Positions 9,301 through 17,080 are shown, counted from the stretch's first letter. The stretch: 40,894 nucleotides of DNA from an uncultured Clostridia bacterium (GCA_947626755.1 CANQTP010000024.1:1-40894), one strand, 5' to 3'. Made by a program: numbers and translations. Notes: generated by a model from the sequence alone, not told the origin.

Positions 9301-9862
9301 TGGATTGCGTGATCCTGATGTTTTCCGAAGCAATGTTCTTGGGAGGCTCGTCCTCGTCAAAGTAAACTTCCACGCGGCTAATGCCGTTTTCCGCGTTATC
9401 CTTGACGGTAAATTCAAGAGTTACGACTGTTCCGCTGCAATTTACGTCTGTAGGAGATGAGAAAGCGAAAACGCAGACATCATCGGCAAGACCGTCACGG
9501 TAATTTGCCAGCGACTGTTCGGCGGAAACATTTCCGCCGCTTTTAGAGAAGGGGAGATATGTCAGCGGAGATGTTTTGCTGTCAAAAGCTCCGCTTCCCG
9601 AAACAGCATTTGTAAGTTCGAGCTGATCCCTGTCCCAGACGGCATTAAGCGCAAATGTACTGCATCTCATTGGGGCAACGGAAACGTCCGCATAGAATTT
9701 GTCGCCGATATTGAGATGATCCGCTTCCTTATCTGCTATCCGTATTTCTACAGATGCGCCGCTGTTGTCGGCATTTGCGGTATAAATGTCCGAGCCTGAC
9801 GGCAGGATCTGAGAGAAGCAAAGTGCAGCAGCCAATATAAAAGTTCTGATTTTCTTTTTCAA
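6377..9862 (-). CDS. Large cell-surface protein: cohesin-like domain, cadherin-like folds, chitobiase C-like domain and Cys-pair repeats
   Basis: This 1161-residue exported protein has a signal peptide (about 1-32), then a cohesin-like beta-sandwich (about 36-205), a cadherin-like domain (about 207-290), a CHB_HEX-type domain with FTLDGTDPD (about 295-380) and another cadherin-like stretch to about 470. Residues 475-920 hold about twelve CxxC pairs, such as CSICG, CADCG, CSVCG, CSECG and CRGCG, interleaved with His-rich strands. A C-terminal sandwich, Pro-rich linker and one membrane helix (about 1134-1152) ending KKRKKQ follow. It lacks LPXTG, so it is a membrane-anchored surface protein. 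The start is TTG, chosen because GGAGGAAGGG lies 7 bases upstream. Ligand binding or adhesion is inferred; true cohesin function is unproven. Confidence 0.8.
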   Translation of the reverse strand: MKKKIRTFILAAALCFSQILPSGSDIYTANADNSGASVEIRIADKEADHLNIGDKFYADVSVAPMRCSTFALNAVWDRDQLELTNAVSGSGAFDSKTSPLTYLPFSKSGGNVSAEQSLANYRDGLADDVCVFAFSSPTDVNCSGTVVTLEFTVKDNAENGISRVEVYFDEDEPPKNIASENIRITQSTDEEHDGIAEADITGGIHVDTGINGFDLGNFPGKLEPEFSQDIRDYDYIIPKDERYVPRVSALLDEGVTADIVQADSIGDTAVIRVSAKRETVYRINFVEDNSNKAYAPVIFPASRPVLRDTDIYIYAKGDVYFTLDGTDPDMFSNRYYNYISADDFGLPQEYKTITVKAISYEEGKEPSDIVTAEFQLPDTSLKLGGITVSGAAIPMSDADSFIYQINYNDWRSGNNLYTIDAKALLPTSNAYAEPSAVSFDSIDGKGSEKKISITVSSAEGDSKVYDLTLRLLDCAHSSFEEEDTADCSHSGLYITKCSICGKVIGEDFSEAFGHYAGTPQVTASTCDSEGSIVTYCVICQKEISREITPAAGKHIWSETSQSGGVLHRKCSICGTSEDLTIYSASSDDHTHNFNGSSQTVIGSTCTDKGVMRTYCSAPDCTAYIEESIPLKEHTPAAPEETKASCTSEGSIVTKCADCGKIIKTEVVSALGHKFEFEKVSPSCSEDITLTASCLNGCGETLTYIIPRAKHNFSVQKFDKTGHWYECSVCGAKDKVEPHIKDTEGVPTGEPGVKNFYCTECEYIVSTETEVTFEDPGTHIHHFGNEWQSDTTKHWKVCSECGERSELGIHIEDGGVNIGGVINYSCAVCGQLIRTETAESSHKHTISYSDLFESDSTAHWHVCRGCGEIFDRSEHIENSGVITKDAAIGSEGVKTYYCAVCGYEMRSEVIPAIPAPKKDPNVNFETVGSAEKVEFTYIDENGDEQTVPENETSEIFPYVEDADMGMSSEEKLRETYDADAVAIYDISLFYNNIEVQPDNIIRVSLPVPEGLKGEKLTVYHRNSEGGFDAMPTSFESSANMLSFETDHFSIYVLAQPADNGTENNEGEGSGSGEAFPTPPPYPSGNYPSHDRPELPDDYGNPNIFGAPGGYKNNGQGEDVSSAAGLKAVLGQAGNFVYVGTIFIIAGTAWLICRRFVKKRKKQ

Positions 9863-9935
9863 GTAAGATCCCTTCCTCCGCGGCGGAAATTTTCTTATTA
9901 TTTCATATATTTCCGCACATAATTCTACATTTTAA

Positions 9936-9964
9936 ATTATATCAGAAAGAAAGACGGTTGTCAA
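9936..9964 (-). promoter_or_regulatory. Consensus promoter for the large surface protein gene
   Basis: On the minus strand, TTGACA (9959-9964) and TATAAT (9936-9941) are both perfect with 17-base spacing. Transcription starts near 9929, about 67 bases before the TTG start codon. Confidence 0.85.
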
Positions 9965-9966
9965 CG

Positions 9967-10011
9967 GTATAAAAATAAAAAATCCCGCCGCATCATATGA
10001 CGCGGCGGGAT
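9967..10011 (-). terminator. Intrinsic terminator of the solute-binding protein gene
   Basis: ATCCCGCCGC (9982-9991) pairs with GCGGCGGGAT (10002-10011). Read on the minus strand the hairpin is followed by a T-rich tract. It lies about 20 bases beyond the stop of the minus-strand gene ending at 10032. Confidence 0.9.
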
Positions 10012-10031
10012 AGAAGTTATTATGAAAAACC

Positions 10032-11537
10032 TTAGAATTCTGCGATCTTAGCCTGAAGCTGAGAATCTACTTCCTGTACCATGCTGTCGATAGCATCAGC
10101 AAGTTTCTCACGCTCTGTAGCCCAGTCACTGCCTCCGTGGAAAGGAACTCTCAGACCGTTATCAGAGGTATTAACGGTGTAGTCGGCAATATCTGTGGAG
10201 CAGCCTGAAGCGAAGTCAAATACAGGATACTGACGAACCAAGTCGTTGCAGACATTGATCCTGTCGATAACTTCCTGAGACCACTGGTTGTCGTCCATAG
10301 CCTTTCTGTCGCTGATAGTCTTAGCTTCATCGCTGTTAGCTGCAACGATCTCACAAGTAGCGAACAGAGCAGCACCCTCGGGGTTAGCAGCACCCTTACA
10401 AAGTGCATATCCTGCGATAGTAGCAGCACCGTAAGGATCGGAACCTGCAGGTGAAGGAACGGGAACGATACCGATGTCGGCAGGATCAAGCTTGCTCATC
10501 CATGTTTCAGGAGCGCCTTGGATTCCCCAAGAACCCCACATAAGGAACAGTTCTCTGCCTTCGCCCATGAACTGAGGCTGGATAGCCCAGTTATATTCGG
10601 AAAGATCCATGATAAGACCGTCCTGGAAAAGCTCATAACCGAAGTTTTCAGCCTTTTCAACGATAGGATCTCTCAGCATACTTACAACGTGACCGTCAAC
10701 GTTTCCTACAGCTGTTGCGCCTGCGGAAGTCCAGAGAGACTTCTCATAGTACCAGCCGTCAAGACCGTAAAGTCCGTTTTCGGGATCAACGAAGTCCTGA
10801 AGCATACCCTTGAAGGTATCCCAGTTCCAGTTGCCTGCTTCATAAAGCTCCCAAGGATCGTCCAGACCGTTTTCTTCGATAGTGGACTTGTTATAGATAC
10901 AAACCTGCTCAGCAGTGATCTGTGTAACGAAAGAGAAGTGCTTTCCGCCGAAGCTGAATATATCCATACCGGCTCTTGTGTTCTGCCATACAGCGTCGTT
11001 GATGTCGATATAGTCATCTACAGGCTGGAACATTCCGCTGATAACGCCCTTAGGGAAGTTAGCGGTATCATCGCCGGGCCAGATGTCGATACCTTCGCCG
11101 CCCAGAACGTAGGTGGAAAGGTCGTCCCAACGAGTATCCCATGTTGTGCTGTAGTCCTTGATGTGCATACCGTATTTCTGCTCGAACATTTCAAGACCAA
11201 CGCCCTTGGACTGACCGTCCGTGCCGGGGTTCTTGGTGTAGTGAGCGAGCCACTTAACTTCCTTATTTTCAACATCGGCATCGGGGAGTGTAGCCATAAC
11301 GCTGTCCAGAACTGCCTGCTCATCGCCCTTCAGACCTTCTGTATTTACAGCAACAGTAGCCTGAGTTGTGGTAGTGCCTTCAGTGGTGGTGGTAACTTCA
11401 GCAGCATCGCCGCCGTCAGCAGCTCCGCCGTTTCCGCCGTTTCCACCGGTAGAATCGTCTCCGCCGCCGCAGGCAGAAAGACCTGCAACCATTGTCAGGG
11501 CAAGGAGCCCGGTAAGAATTTTCTTAGTGTTTTTCAT
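10032..11537 (-). CDS. ABC-transporter extracellular solute-binding lipoprotein (family 1, carbohydrate type)
   Basis: This 501-residue lipoprotein has a signal peptide ending in the lipobox LSAC (Cys23), then a Gly/Thr-rich linker to about residue 70, then a family-1 solute-binding fold with many aromatic residues (WDTRWDDLSTYV, WPGDDTANFP, NWNWDTFKGML) typical of sugar binders. It captures a substrate outside the membrane for an ABC importer. No permease or ATPase gene is nearby, so it is an orphan that must use partners encoded elsewhere. AAGGAGG lies 7 bases before ATG. A promoter and two LacI-type operator-like palindromes lie upstream, suggesting carbon-source control. The exact sugar cannot be told. 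Confidence 0.9.
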   Translation of the reverse strand: MKNTKKILTGLLALTMVAGLSACGGGDDSTGGNGGNGGAADGGDAAEVTTTTEGTTTTQATVAVNTEGLKGDEQAVLDSVMATLPDADVENKEVKWLAHYTKNPGTDGQSKGVGLEMFEQKYGMHIKDYSTTWDTRWDDLSTYVLGGEGIDIWPGDDTANFPKGVISGMFQPVDDYIDINDAVWQNTRAGMDIFSFGGKHFSFVTQITAEQVCIYNKSTIEENGLDDPWELYEAGNWNWDTFKGMLQDFVDPENGLYGLDGWYYEKSLWTSAGATAVGNVDGHVVSMLRDPIVEKAENFGYELFQDGLIMDLSEYNWAIQPQFMGEGRELFLMWGSWGIQGAPETWMSKLDPADIGIVPVPSPAGSDPYGAATIAGYALCKGAANPEGAALFATCEIVAANSDEAKTISDRKAMDDNQWSQEVIDRINVCNDLVRQYPVFDFASGCSTDIADYTVNTSDNGLRVPFHGGSDWATEREKLADAIDSMVQEVDSQLQAKIAEF

Positions 11538-11610
11538 ATGTAACCTCCTTAAAAATTACGGCATAAAGCCGCCATTAAAATTCGGATAAAATTTCGCATA
11601 ATAAAAGTTT

Positions 11611-11624
11611 TGCGAACGTTTCCG
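11611..11624. promoter_or_regulatory. LacI/GalR-type operator candidate (proximal)
   Basis: TGCGAACGTTTCCG is centred on AACGTT (11615-11620), the CG-centred palindrome typical of LacI-family or CcpA-like sites. It lies about 11-24 bases downstream of the predicted transcription start of the solute-binding protein gene, where a bound repressor would block RNA polymerase. Confidence 0.55.
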
Positions 11625-11641
11625 ATATTTTTAATAATTTA

Positions 11642-11670
11642 ATTATAACAAAAAATTGCAAAATAATCAA
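11642..11670 (-). promoter_or_regulatory. Promoter for the solute-binding protein gene
   Basis: On the minus strand, TTGATT (11665-11670) and TATAAT (11642-11647) are separated by 17 bases. The transcription start near 11635 gives a leader of about 100 bases that contains the proximal operator candidate. Confidence 0.7.
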
Positions 11671-11728
11671 TGGGATTTTTTATAATATTATACTTTTACT
11701 GTTGTTTATTTTTTACAAAAAAGTTCGC

Positions 11729-11742
11729 CGAAAACGTTTGAG
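11729..11742. promoter_or_regulatory. LacI/GalR-type operator candidate (distal)
   Basis: CGAAAACGTTTGAG is centred on AACGTT (11733-11738). Compared with the reverse complement of the proximal site it shares the form CGnAAACGTTnG. The two centres are 118 bases apart, on either side of the promoter, compatible with looping. Confidence 0.45.
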
Positions 11743-11743
11743 T

Positions 11744-11790
11744 ATCAAAAAATTACAAAACGGAGCTGCCGCGGAAGGATACGCGGCAGC
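11744..11790 (-). terminator. Intrinsic terminator of the CAP-domain gene
   Basis: GCTGCCGCG (11765-11773) pairs with CGCGGCAGC (11782-11790), and the minus-strand sequence beyond it is T-rich. It lies about 19 bases past the stop at 11809. Confidence 0.85.
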
Positions 11791-11808
11791 CCGATTGTTT
11801 ACGTCCGA

Positions 11809-13110
11809 TCAGTTTCCCCAACAGGTGGGACTGTCGCCGCCGATGTATTTTTCAACGCCGAAGAAGTAGTTATCGTTATTGCTCCGGGAATTTCCGCAGC
11901 TTCCGCCGTTACAGTCGGGGGAATATCCGTATGAGCTGCCGCAGCTTCCCGAGTTTGAAGAAGTGCTGCAATTTCCGTTATTTGATGCAGATGAATTGCA
12001 GTTTCCCGAGTTTATTATTTGCGGAAGCAGCCATTCAAGAATGTTCTGCCCCTGATTTTGCAGCGGACAGGAATTGCCCGTATTGCAGTTTCCGCTGCCC
12101 GGATCTCCGTAACAGTTCTGATCTGCGGGACACTGCGTTTCACAAGGCGTGCATGGCGTGCAGCTTATCTGACCGTCGGAATTTACGGAACATTCCGTTT
12201 CACAAGGCATGCATGGAGTGCAGCTTATCTGACCGTCAGGACTTACGGAACACTGCGTTTCACAAGGCGTGCATGGCGTGCAGCTTATCTTGCCGTCGGA
12301 ATCAACGGAACACTGTGTTTCGCAGGGAAGCGCAGGAGCGGTAGTTTCAACAGGCTTGGGAGCTTCCGTCTCCGGCTTTGGAGCAGTTGTCTCCGCAGGC
12401 TTGGGAGCTTCCGTCTCGGGCTTTGGAGCAGTAGTCTCCGCAGGCTTGGGAGCTTCCGTTTCGGGCTTTGGAGCGGTAGTTTCCGCAGGCCTGGGAGTCT
12501 GCGTTACCGTAGTTTCGGAAGGCTTCTTCTCTGTTTCGGGAGGAGCGGTAACTTCGGGAGCGGACGGTGCTGTTTCTTCGGGAACTTCGGGAGCAAGCTT
12601 TTCCGATGCCGCAAAGAACTGTGACCAATAATAAACGCCGTTTTTATACACTGCTCCGACGCCTATGTATTCCATGTCCGCATTGAGGATATTTGCACGG
12701 TGTCCCTCGGAGTTCATCCACGCTTTCATAACGCTTTCGGGACTTTTCTGACCATACGCAATATTTTCCGCTGCGGCGCTGTAGGATACCCCAAGTTCGG
12801 TGATCGCCGTGAAGCAGCTCGTTCCGTTGGGACGGGTGTGGGAGAATGATGTTATAAGCTCTTTTGCTCTTGTGTTTGCAGCTTCGCAAAGCACGGGAGA
12901 AAGCGCAACTTTATTCAGTCCGTAAGCATTCCGCTGAGCGTTTACAAGTTCGGCTATCCTGTCGGCATATTCTGCAAGTTCGTCGCTGTCATAAACTGCG
13001 GCGGATATTGCCTGAGCGTTTTTCTCATTATTCATGGCAAGCGTTCCGAAAGCCGCTCCGAACACGAAAACACAGGCAATTGCTGCCGTTGTCAGCTTTT
13101 TCAGTCTCAT
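11809..13110 (-). CDS. Secreted CAP (SCP/PR1)-domain protein with Pro/Thr and Cys tandem repeats
   Basis: The 433 residues comprise a signal peptide (about 1-35), a CAP domain (about 48-172), then repeats. The CAP signatures are present: SHTRPNG, AENIAYG and WMNSEGHRANIL, as in YkwD-like bacterial CAP proteins of unclear activity. A linker repeats KPAETTAPKPETEAP about three times, followed by three and a half copies of a 20-residue unit with six cysteines (PCETQCSV then SCTPCTP), then a Ser/Asn/Gly/Cys-rich tail. There is no membrane anchor or sortase motif. The Cys units may form a disulfide-bonded stalk or bind metal (inference). The start has AGGAGGT upstream. Confidence 0.85.
   Translation of the reverse strand: MRLKKLTTAAIACVFVFGAAFGTLAMNNEKNAQAISAAVYDSDELAEYADRIAELVNAQRNAYGLNKVALSPVLCEAANTRAKELITSFSHTRPNGTSCFTAITELGVSYSAAAENIAYGQKSPESVMKAWMNSEGHRANILNADMEYIGVGAVYKNGVYYWSQFFAASEKLAPEVPEETAPSAPEVTAPPETEKKPSETTVTQTPRPAETTAPKPETEAPKPAETTAPKPETEAPKPAETTAPKPETEAPKPVETTAPALPCETQCSVDSDGKISCTPCTPCETQCSVSPDGQISCTPCMPCETECSVNSDGQISCTPCTPCETQCPADQNCYGDPGSGNCNTGNSCPLQNQGQNILEWLLPQIINSGNCNSSASNNGNCSTSSNSGSCGSSYGYSPDCNGGSCGNSRSNNDNYFFGVEKYIGGDSPTCWGN
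12131..12330 (-). repeat. Three and a half 60-base tandem repeats within the CAP gene
   Basis: Units at 12131-12190, 12191-12250, 12251-12310 and a partial copy from 12311 are nearly identical and encode the 20-residue Cys-rich unit. The high identity between copies points to recent expansion and possible copy-number variation between strains. Confidence 0.9.
12351..12495 (-). repeat. 45-base tandem repeats encoding a Pro/Thr/Glu linker
   Basis: Three full units at 12351-12395, 12396-12440 and 12441-12485, plus the start of a fourth, differ at few positions and encode KPAETTAPKPETEAP. The linker length probably varies between strains. Confidence 0.9.
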
Positions 13111-13187
13111 TAAATATACCTCCTGACAGATAATTTTGAAAAATATGTTCCTTATTTCTTTTTCAGGAAAATATCTTCCTTAATTTG

Positions 13188-13216
13188 AGGATACCATTCA
13201 AGGCAATTAAAGTCAA
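13188..13216 (-). promoter_or_regulatory. Promoter for the CAP-domain gene
   Basis: On the minus strand, TTGACT (13211-13216) and TATCCT (13188-13193) are 17 bases apart, with TGG in front of the -10 (extended -10). This is one half of the 312-base gap (13111-13422) between the divergent CAP and chemoreceptor genes. Confidence 0.65.
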
Positions 13217-13368
13217 TGCAAAATGTTTTCCATTAAATCAGGATATATTTTCTGAAGCGCTTTATTTCTGCTTTTCGCTCATGAATTTTCCTGCATATCA
13301 GGGAATGTTCATAAAATATTTACATATATATTTCGTCGAAAATTATTCCATTTTATGCTTATTTGTTG

Positions 13369-13374
13369 TATAAT
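13369..13374 (+). promoter_or_regulatory. Probable -10 box for the chemoreceptor gene
   Basis: A perfect TATAAT lies 48 bases before the chemoreceptor ATG, but no good -35 is seen at 16-18 bases. Nor is a motility-sigma consensus visible. The rest of the 13111-13422 gap is AT-rich and shows no other feature. Confidence 0.4.
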
Positions 13375-13422
13375 GTATGTGTATGTAATTCTGAAGAATT
13401 TTATGGGGAAGGAGAGAAGATC

Positions 13423-15204
13423 ATGCGCCGCTCAATAAAGGTAAAACTGATAATTTTTACGCTGCTGATCTTTTCGGCTGCGGCTGCGGCTTTCTCTTTC
13501 CTTGCATATTCCGCCGCGAAGCGTTCTGCGGAAACTGCGGCTGTTTCGGCAATTGAGCAGAGCGCGGCTTCCGCTGCCGAAGCACTTTCGGGGAAGATCG
13601 GCGGTATTTCCACGGTCGCTGACGATGTTGCGGCGGATCTTTCTCTGAGCCGCGCTCCCGACCCGATACGCATACGTTTGCTGGAACTTAAAAACGAAAG
13701 CTATTCGGGCAGCGGCGTGACGTTTGACATTGCCTGTTCTGAAAAACTTCTCTCTCTTGACGGTCTGAAAAGCTATTCGGGAAATCCTGCGGCGGAAGCT
13801 GCTGTAAAAGGCACTCCCACGCTTTCCGAGCCGTACAGTCTAAACGGCAGGAATGTGGTATGCTATTCGCTGCCTATGGAGTATCTTGACGAAAACCGCG
13901 CCTGCGTGCTTATCTGCATTTATGACGGAAGTTTCATTGAAGATGCCATAGATCCCGTATCATTGGGAAAAAGCAGCTCCGCATATGTAAAAAGCGGCGG
14001 CAGCATAATTGCAGGAAACACCTCATCGGCGGAAGGCATTTACACCGCAGAGGCAGATGTTGAAGGCAGGGAAGGCTGGACGGTCTGCGTTGACGCTGTT
14101 CCCGCAGAACTTTTGCCCGATCTTACATCGGAAATAGCGGTGATAGCTGCTGTTTCCGCAGCCCTTGCGCTGCTGTTCTGCATAATTATAGCAGTTTTCA
14201 CGGGAAAAACTCTCGGTCCCGTTTCACAGATAGCGGACAGGCTCTCCGCACTTGCGGAGGGCGATCTTACTTCTCCCGTGCCGCAGGTAAAGTCCTCGGA
14301 CGAAATTGCGGTGATTGCAAACGCTTTGGAACGCACGGTTTCTTCGCTGAAAGGCTGCGTAAATGAAATAGCGGGTTCTGTTTCGGACGCGGCGGACGGG
14401 GATATTTCCGAAAAACGTCCCGTTTATCACGGGGATCTTGCAGTGATCTATGAATCAATTTCCAAGCTGAAAGAACTGCTGCGGGGTACGGTGGGGGAGA
14501 TACGTTCCGTTTCGGGTTCGGTAATTGACAATGCGGAGAAACTGAGTTCGCAGACTGTTCCCGAAATGTCCGAAAAGTACGAATTTCCAGAGGAGACCGA
14601 TGCCCGTATGCGGGAATATATAGAAAAGGCGTCGGAGAAGCTTGAAGAAGCTTTCGGGTATCTTGATGCGGAGCGGAAAAAACTGGGCGAACTGTCGGAA
14701 ACTATAACTTCCGTGAATGTCAGCGCGGACGATATTCATTCTGTCATAGGACAGATAGAGAATATTGCGTTCCAGACAAATATACTTGCCCTTAACGCCG
14801 CCGTTGAAGCGGCTTCGGCGGGAGAGTACGGAAAGGGTTTTGCGGTAGTTGCCGATGAAGTGCGGGCGCTTGCAAAGAGCAGTTCGGGAGAAGCAAAGAA
14901 AACTGCGGAGATAATCGGTGCGGTGATCTCTTCGGTAAGCGAGGGAACGGAACTTGCAAAGGATACGGCTTCGCTTCTTGACAAAGCAGATTCTTCCGCA
15001 AAAGAAGCTGCGGAACTGCTTAAAAATATCGGGGAAATTTCCGGGGAAATATCGGGAAATTTACGGACTGCCGAGGAGAAATTCTCGGATATTTCCGAAA
15101 AGCTTGCTGAAAGTTCACGCATTAAAAACTGCGGCAGCGAAGCGGAAGATATTATGGAGGACGCAAAGCGCCTGATGAACATCGCAGACTCGTTTAAAAT
15201 ATGA
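13423..15204 (+). CDS. Methyl-accepting chemotaxis protein (transducer)
   Basis: The protein has 593 residues: a first membrane helix (about 7-28), an extracellular sensor of roughly 200 residues (unclassified, possibly a single Cache domain), a second helix (about 234-258), a HAMP domain (about 258-310) and a cytoplasmic coiled coil. The kinase-contact hairpin is clear around 445-500 ([40 protein letters not shown]). It would signal to CheA/CheW, but no che or flagellar genes are in the window. The ATG at 13423 has GGAAGGAGAG upstream, whereas the upstream in-frame start at 13363 has none. The next gene follows a hairpin and need not be co-transcribed. Confidence 0.9.
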   Translation: MRRSIKVKLIIFTLLIFSAAAAAFSFLAYSAAKRSAETAAVSAIEQSAASAAEALSGKIGGISTVADDVAADLSLSRAPDPIRIRLLELKNESYSGSGVTFDIACSEKLLSLDGLKSYSGNPAAEAAVKGTPTLSEPYSLNGRNVVCYSLPMEYLDENRACVLICIYDGSFIEDAIDPVSLGKSSSAYVKSGGSIIAGNTSSAEGIYTAEADVEGREGWTVCVDAVPAELLPDLTSEIAVIAAVSAALALLFCIIIAVFTGKTLGPVSQIADRLSALAEGDLTSPVPQVKSSDEIAVIANALERTVSSLKGCVNEIAGSVSDAADGDISEKRPVYHGDLAVIYESISKLKELLRGTVGEIRSVSGSVIDNAEKLSSQTVPEMSEKYEFPEETDARMREYIEKASEKLEEAFGYLDAERKKLGELSETITSVNVSADDIHSVIGQIENIAFQTNILALNAAVEAASAGEYGKGFAVVADEVRALAKSSSGEAKKTAEIIGAVISSVSEGTELAKDTASLLDKADSSAKEAAELLKNIGEISGEISGNLRTAEEKFSDISEKLAESSRIKNCGSEAEDIMEDAKRLMNIADSFKI

Positions 15205-15229
15205 TATTTATTATACAAATAAAACAATG

Positions 15230-15265
15230 CTGTCCTGATAACAATAAGGACAGTAATATTTTTTG
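15230..15265 (+). terminator. Hairpin after the chemoreceptor gene, probable terminator
   Basis: CTGTCCT (15230-15236) pairs with AGGACAG (15247-15253), followed by TAATATTTTTT. It lies 25 bases after the stop and just before the ribosome site of the next gene, so it could also influence that leader. Confidence 0.6.
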
Positions 15266-15280
15266 GAAGGAGAAATTTTT

Positions 15281-16240
15281 ATGAAAAGAAACTTTGTTTT
15301 ACCTGTCCTGCTCTGCGCGGGACTTGCATTATGCGGCTGCGAAAATAAAGAAAGCGCTTCCGTAACGGATATTTCCGCGGAAACATCTTCCGCCGCTGCC
15401 GAAGATGCCGTTACCATGGAAGATGCGGAGCAGACAGCTTTTGCGGACGCGGGTGTCTCCGAAGCGGACGTGACCGGCATCAAGGCAAAACGTGATACCG
15501 AGAACGGCAAAAATATCTTTGAAATTGAATTCAAGGATCTGAAAAACAAGTATGAATATGAAATAAGCTGCGAAAACGGGGAGATCGTTTCCAAAAGCAT
15601 TGAACAGCTTGATGTTGTGATCGAGAAGGAAACGGAGACCCACCCCCTTGATACAACAACAGTTCAGCCCGCTGTTACGGAAAGCATTTCCGAAAGCACA
15701 GCCGCCGAAATATCGGCAGATACAACTGCTGCCGTTACGGAAACATCGGCAGACTCGGTAATGGCAAATACCACTGTTTCCGCTGCAAAGAAGATCTCCG
15801 AGGACGATGCAAAGAAGATCGCTCTTGACGATGCGGGGATCTCCGCTTCCGATGCGGAATATATCAGCGTCAGAGCCGAACGCGATGACGGAATTGACAT
15901 TTTTGACGTTGAATTCTACTCGGGCGGCATTGAATACGACTATGAGATCAGCGCGGAAAACGGCAGGATACTTTCATTTGATAAAGATGCCGAAAATCTG
16001 AAGATCCCTGCCGCCACAAGTTCTTCGGGCGAAAAGATCACCGAAGCAAAGGCAAAGGAGATAGCTTTTGCCGATGCGGGAGTTTCGGAAAGCGATGTAA
16101 AGCGTTTAAAGACCGAGTTTGACCGCGATGACGGCAGAGAGTTCTATGAAGTGGAATTTTATTACAATAAAATGGAGTACAGCTATGAAATAAGTGCTTC
16201 TGACGGAGCTATAATCGAGCGCGACATTGACAGAGATTGA
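15281..16240 (+). CDS. Lipoprotein with three PepSY-like domains
   Basis: The signal peptide ends in the lipobox LCGC (lipidated Cys20). Three tandem PepSY-type units follow, at about residues 45-110, 170-235 and 250-315. Each begins with an acidic helix (EDAEQTAFADAGV, DDAKKIALDDAGI, AKAKEIAFADAGV) and ends with an xxYEYEISxxNGxI-type strand pair. Thr/Ala-rich linkers separate unit 1 from 2 and 2 from 3. PepSY domains are known as inhibitory or binding modules, for example in peptidase propeptides. No peptidase is adjacent. Total length is 319 residues. GGAAGGAG precedes ATG 15281, and an in-frame ATG at 15263 lacks a ribosome site. Confidence 0.85.
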   Translation: MKRNFVLPVLLCAGLALCGCENKESASVTDISAETSSAAAEDAVTMEDAEQTAFADAGVSEADVTGIKAKRDTENGKNIFEIEFKDLKNKYEYEISCENGEIVSKSIEQLDVVIEKETETHPLDTTTVQPAVTESISESTAAEISADTTAAVTETSADSVMANTTVSAAKKISEDDAKKIALDDAGISASDAEYISVRAERDDGIDIFDVEFYSGGIEYDYEISAENGRILSFDKDAENLKIPAATSSSGEKITEAKAKEIAFADAGVSESDVKRLKTEFDRDDGREFYEVEFYYNKMEYSYEISASDGAIIERDIDRD

Positions 16241-16257
16241 TTGAAAGTAATCGTAAA

Positions 16258-16298
16258 GACCCTGTCCGGACGTTGTAAATCTGCTTTCGGACAGGGTC
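16258..16298 (+). terminator. Strong hairpin after the PepSY gene
   Basis: GACCCTGTCCG (16258-16268) pairs perfectly with CGGACAGGGTC (16288-16298) around a 19-base loop. The following tract is only partly T-rich, so termination is likely but not certain. Confidence 0.65.
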
Positions 16299-16363
16299 AA
16301 ATACTGTTTTGAAAACCCTGCGGAAGGAGGATCTTTACGGACAGAGAAAAATTTTTCGATTCT

Positions 16364-17080
16364 GTGCGGAATGTTGTCGGAAGCGAGCGCAGCCGTTCGG
16401 GCATAGGCACTTACGGCGAAAAGACCGTCCACGCCGTACTTAAAAACTATTTTGAACCGTACTCTGAAAGCCATGAACAGAAGGTCGGCGGATTTGTTGC
16501 GGATATTGTGGGGGAAAACGGCATAATTGAGATCCAGACGGCGGGATTTGAAAAACTGCGGAAAAAGCTTGAAGTTTTCCTTTCTGTCAGCAGGGTTACG
16601 GTGGTGTATCCGATTCCGAGAAACAAGTGGATAATCCCCATAGATCCCATCACGGGGGAACGGGGAAAACGCCGCAAGTCTCCCGTTACGGGCGTACCGT
16701 CAGACGTTTTTCCCGAACTTTATAAAATAAAGCCGTTTCTTGCGGACGAAAATTTCCGACTTTGCATTGTTATGCTCGATGTGGACGAATACCGCATTCC
16801 GCCCGAAAAGAACGGGAAAGGCAGGCGGCGGGGCTATGTGAGATATGATCGTATCCCGCTTGATATTGCGGAGGAGATATACATTGGCGGCGATGAAGGC
16901 TGGGGATATTTCATACCTGACGGACTTCCCGAAGAATTTACTTCATACGATCTCGGGAAATTATCTGGCGTTGGTCAGAGTTACGGCTCGTTCATGCTGA
17001 ATATACTTTCGGCGGCGGGAGCTGTTGAACGTATCGGCAAGCGGGGGAGAAGCTATCTTTACAGGATCTGCGGAAGATGA
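16364..17080 (+). CDS. Uncharacterised protein, possible PD-(D/E)xK-like fold with C-terminal winged helix
   Basis: At least 238 residues. The N-terminal half has the layout of a restriction-endonuclease-like core: GTYGEKTVHAVLKNYF (helix with Glu), then FVADIV (Asp), then IIEIQTAGF (Glu-x-Gln in place of the usual ExK). The C-terminal 60 residues (FTSYDLGKLSGVGQSYGSFMLNILSAAGAVERIGKRGRSYLY) look like a winged helix. The GTG at 16364 has no ribosome site, while a perfect GGAGG at 16326-16330 is 6 bases before an in-frame ACG at 16337, so translation probably starts at that ACG and adds nine residues (TDREKFFDS). It lies just upstream of the Ter-type operon but behind its own promoter region. 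Function is unknown. Confidence 0.65.
   Translation: MRNVVGSERSRSGIGTYGEKTVHAVLKNYFEPYSESHEQKVGGFVADIVGENGIIEIQTAGFEKLRKKLEVFLSVSRVTVVYPIPRNKWIIPIDPITGERGKRRKSPVTGVPSDVFPELYKIKPFLADENFRLCIVMLDVDEYRIPPEKNGKGRRRGYVRYDRIPLDIAEEIYIGGDEGWGYFIPDGLPEEFTSYDLGKLSGVGQSYGSFMLNILSAAGAVERIGKRGRSYLYRICGR

Noticed and set aside
10518-11543. Long open frame (341 codons) on the plus strand opposite the solute-binding protein gene
   Set aside because: It has no ribosome site, its sequence matches no protein pattern, and it mirrors codon bias of the clear minus-strand lipoprotein gene.
12131-12495. Tandem repeats considered as a CRISPR array
   Set aside because: The repeats are contiguous without unique spacers, keep the reading frame of the CAP gene and encode regular peptide units.
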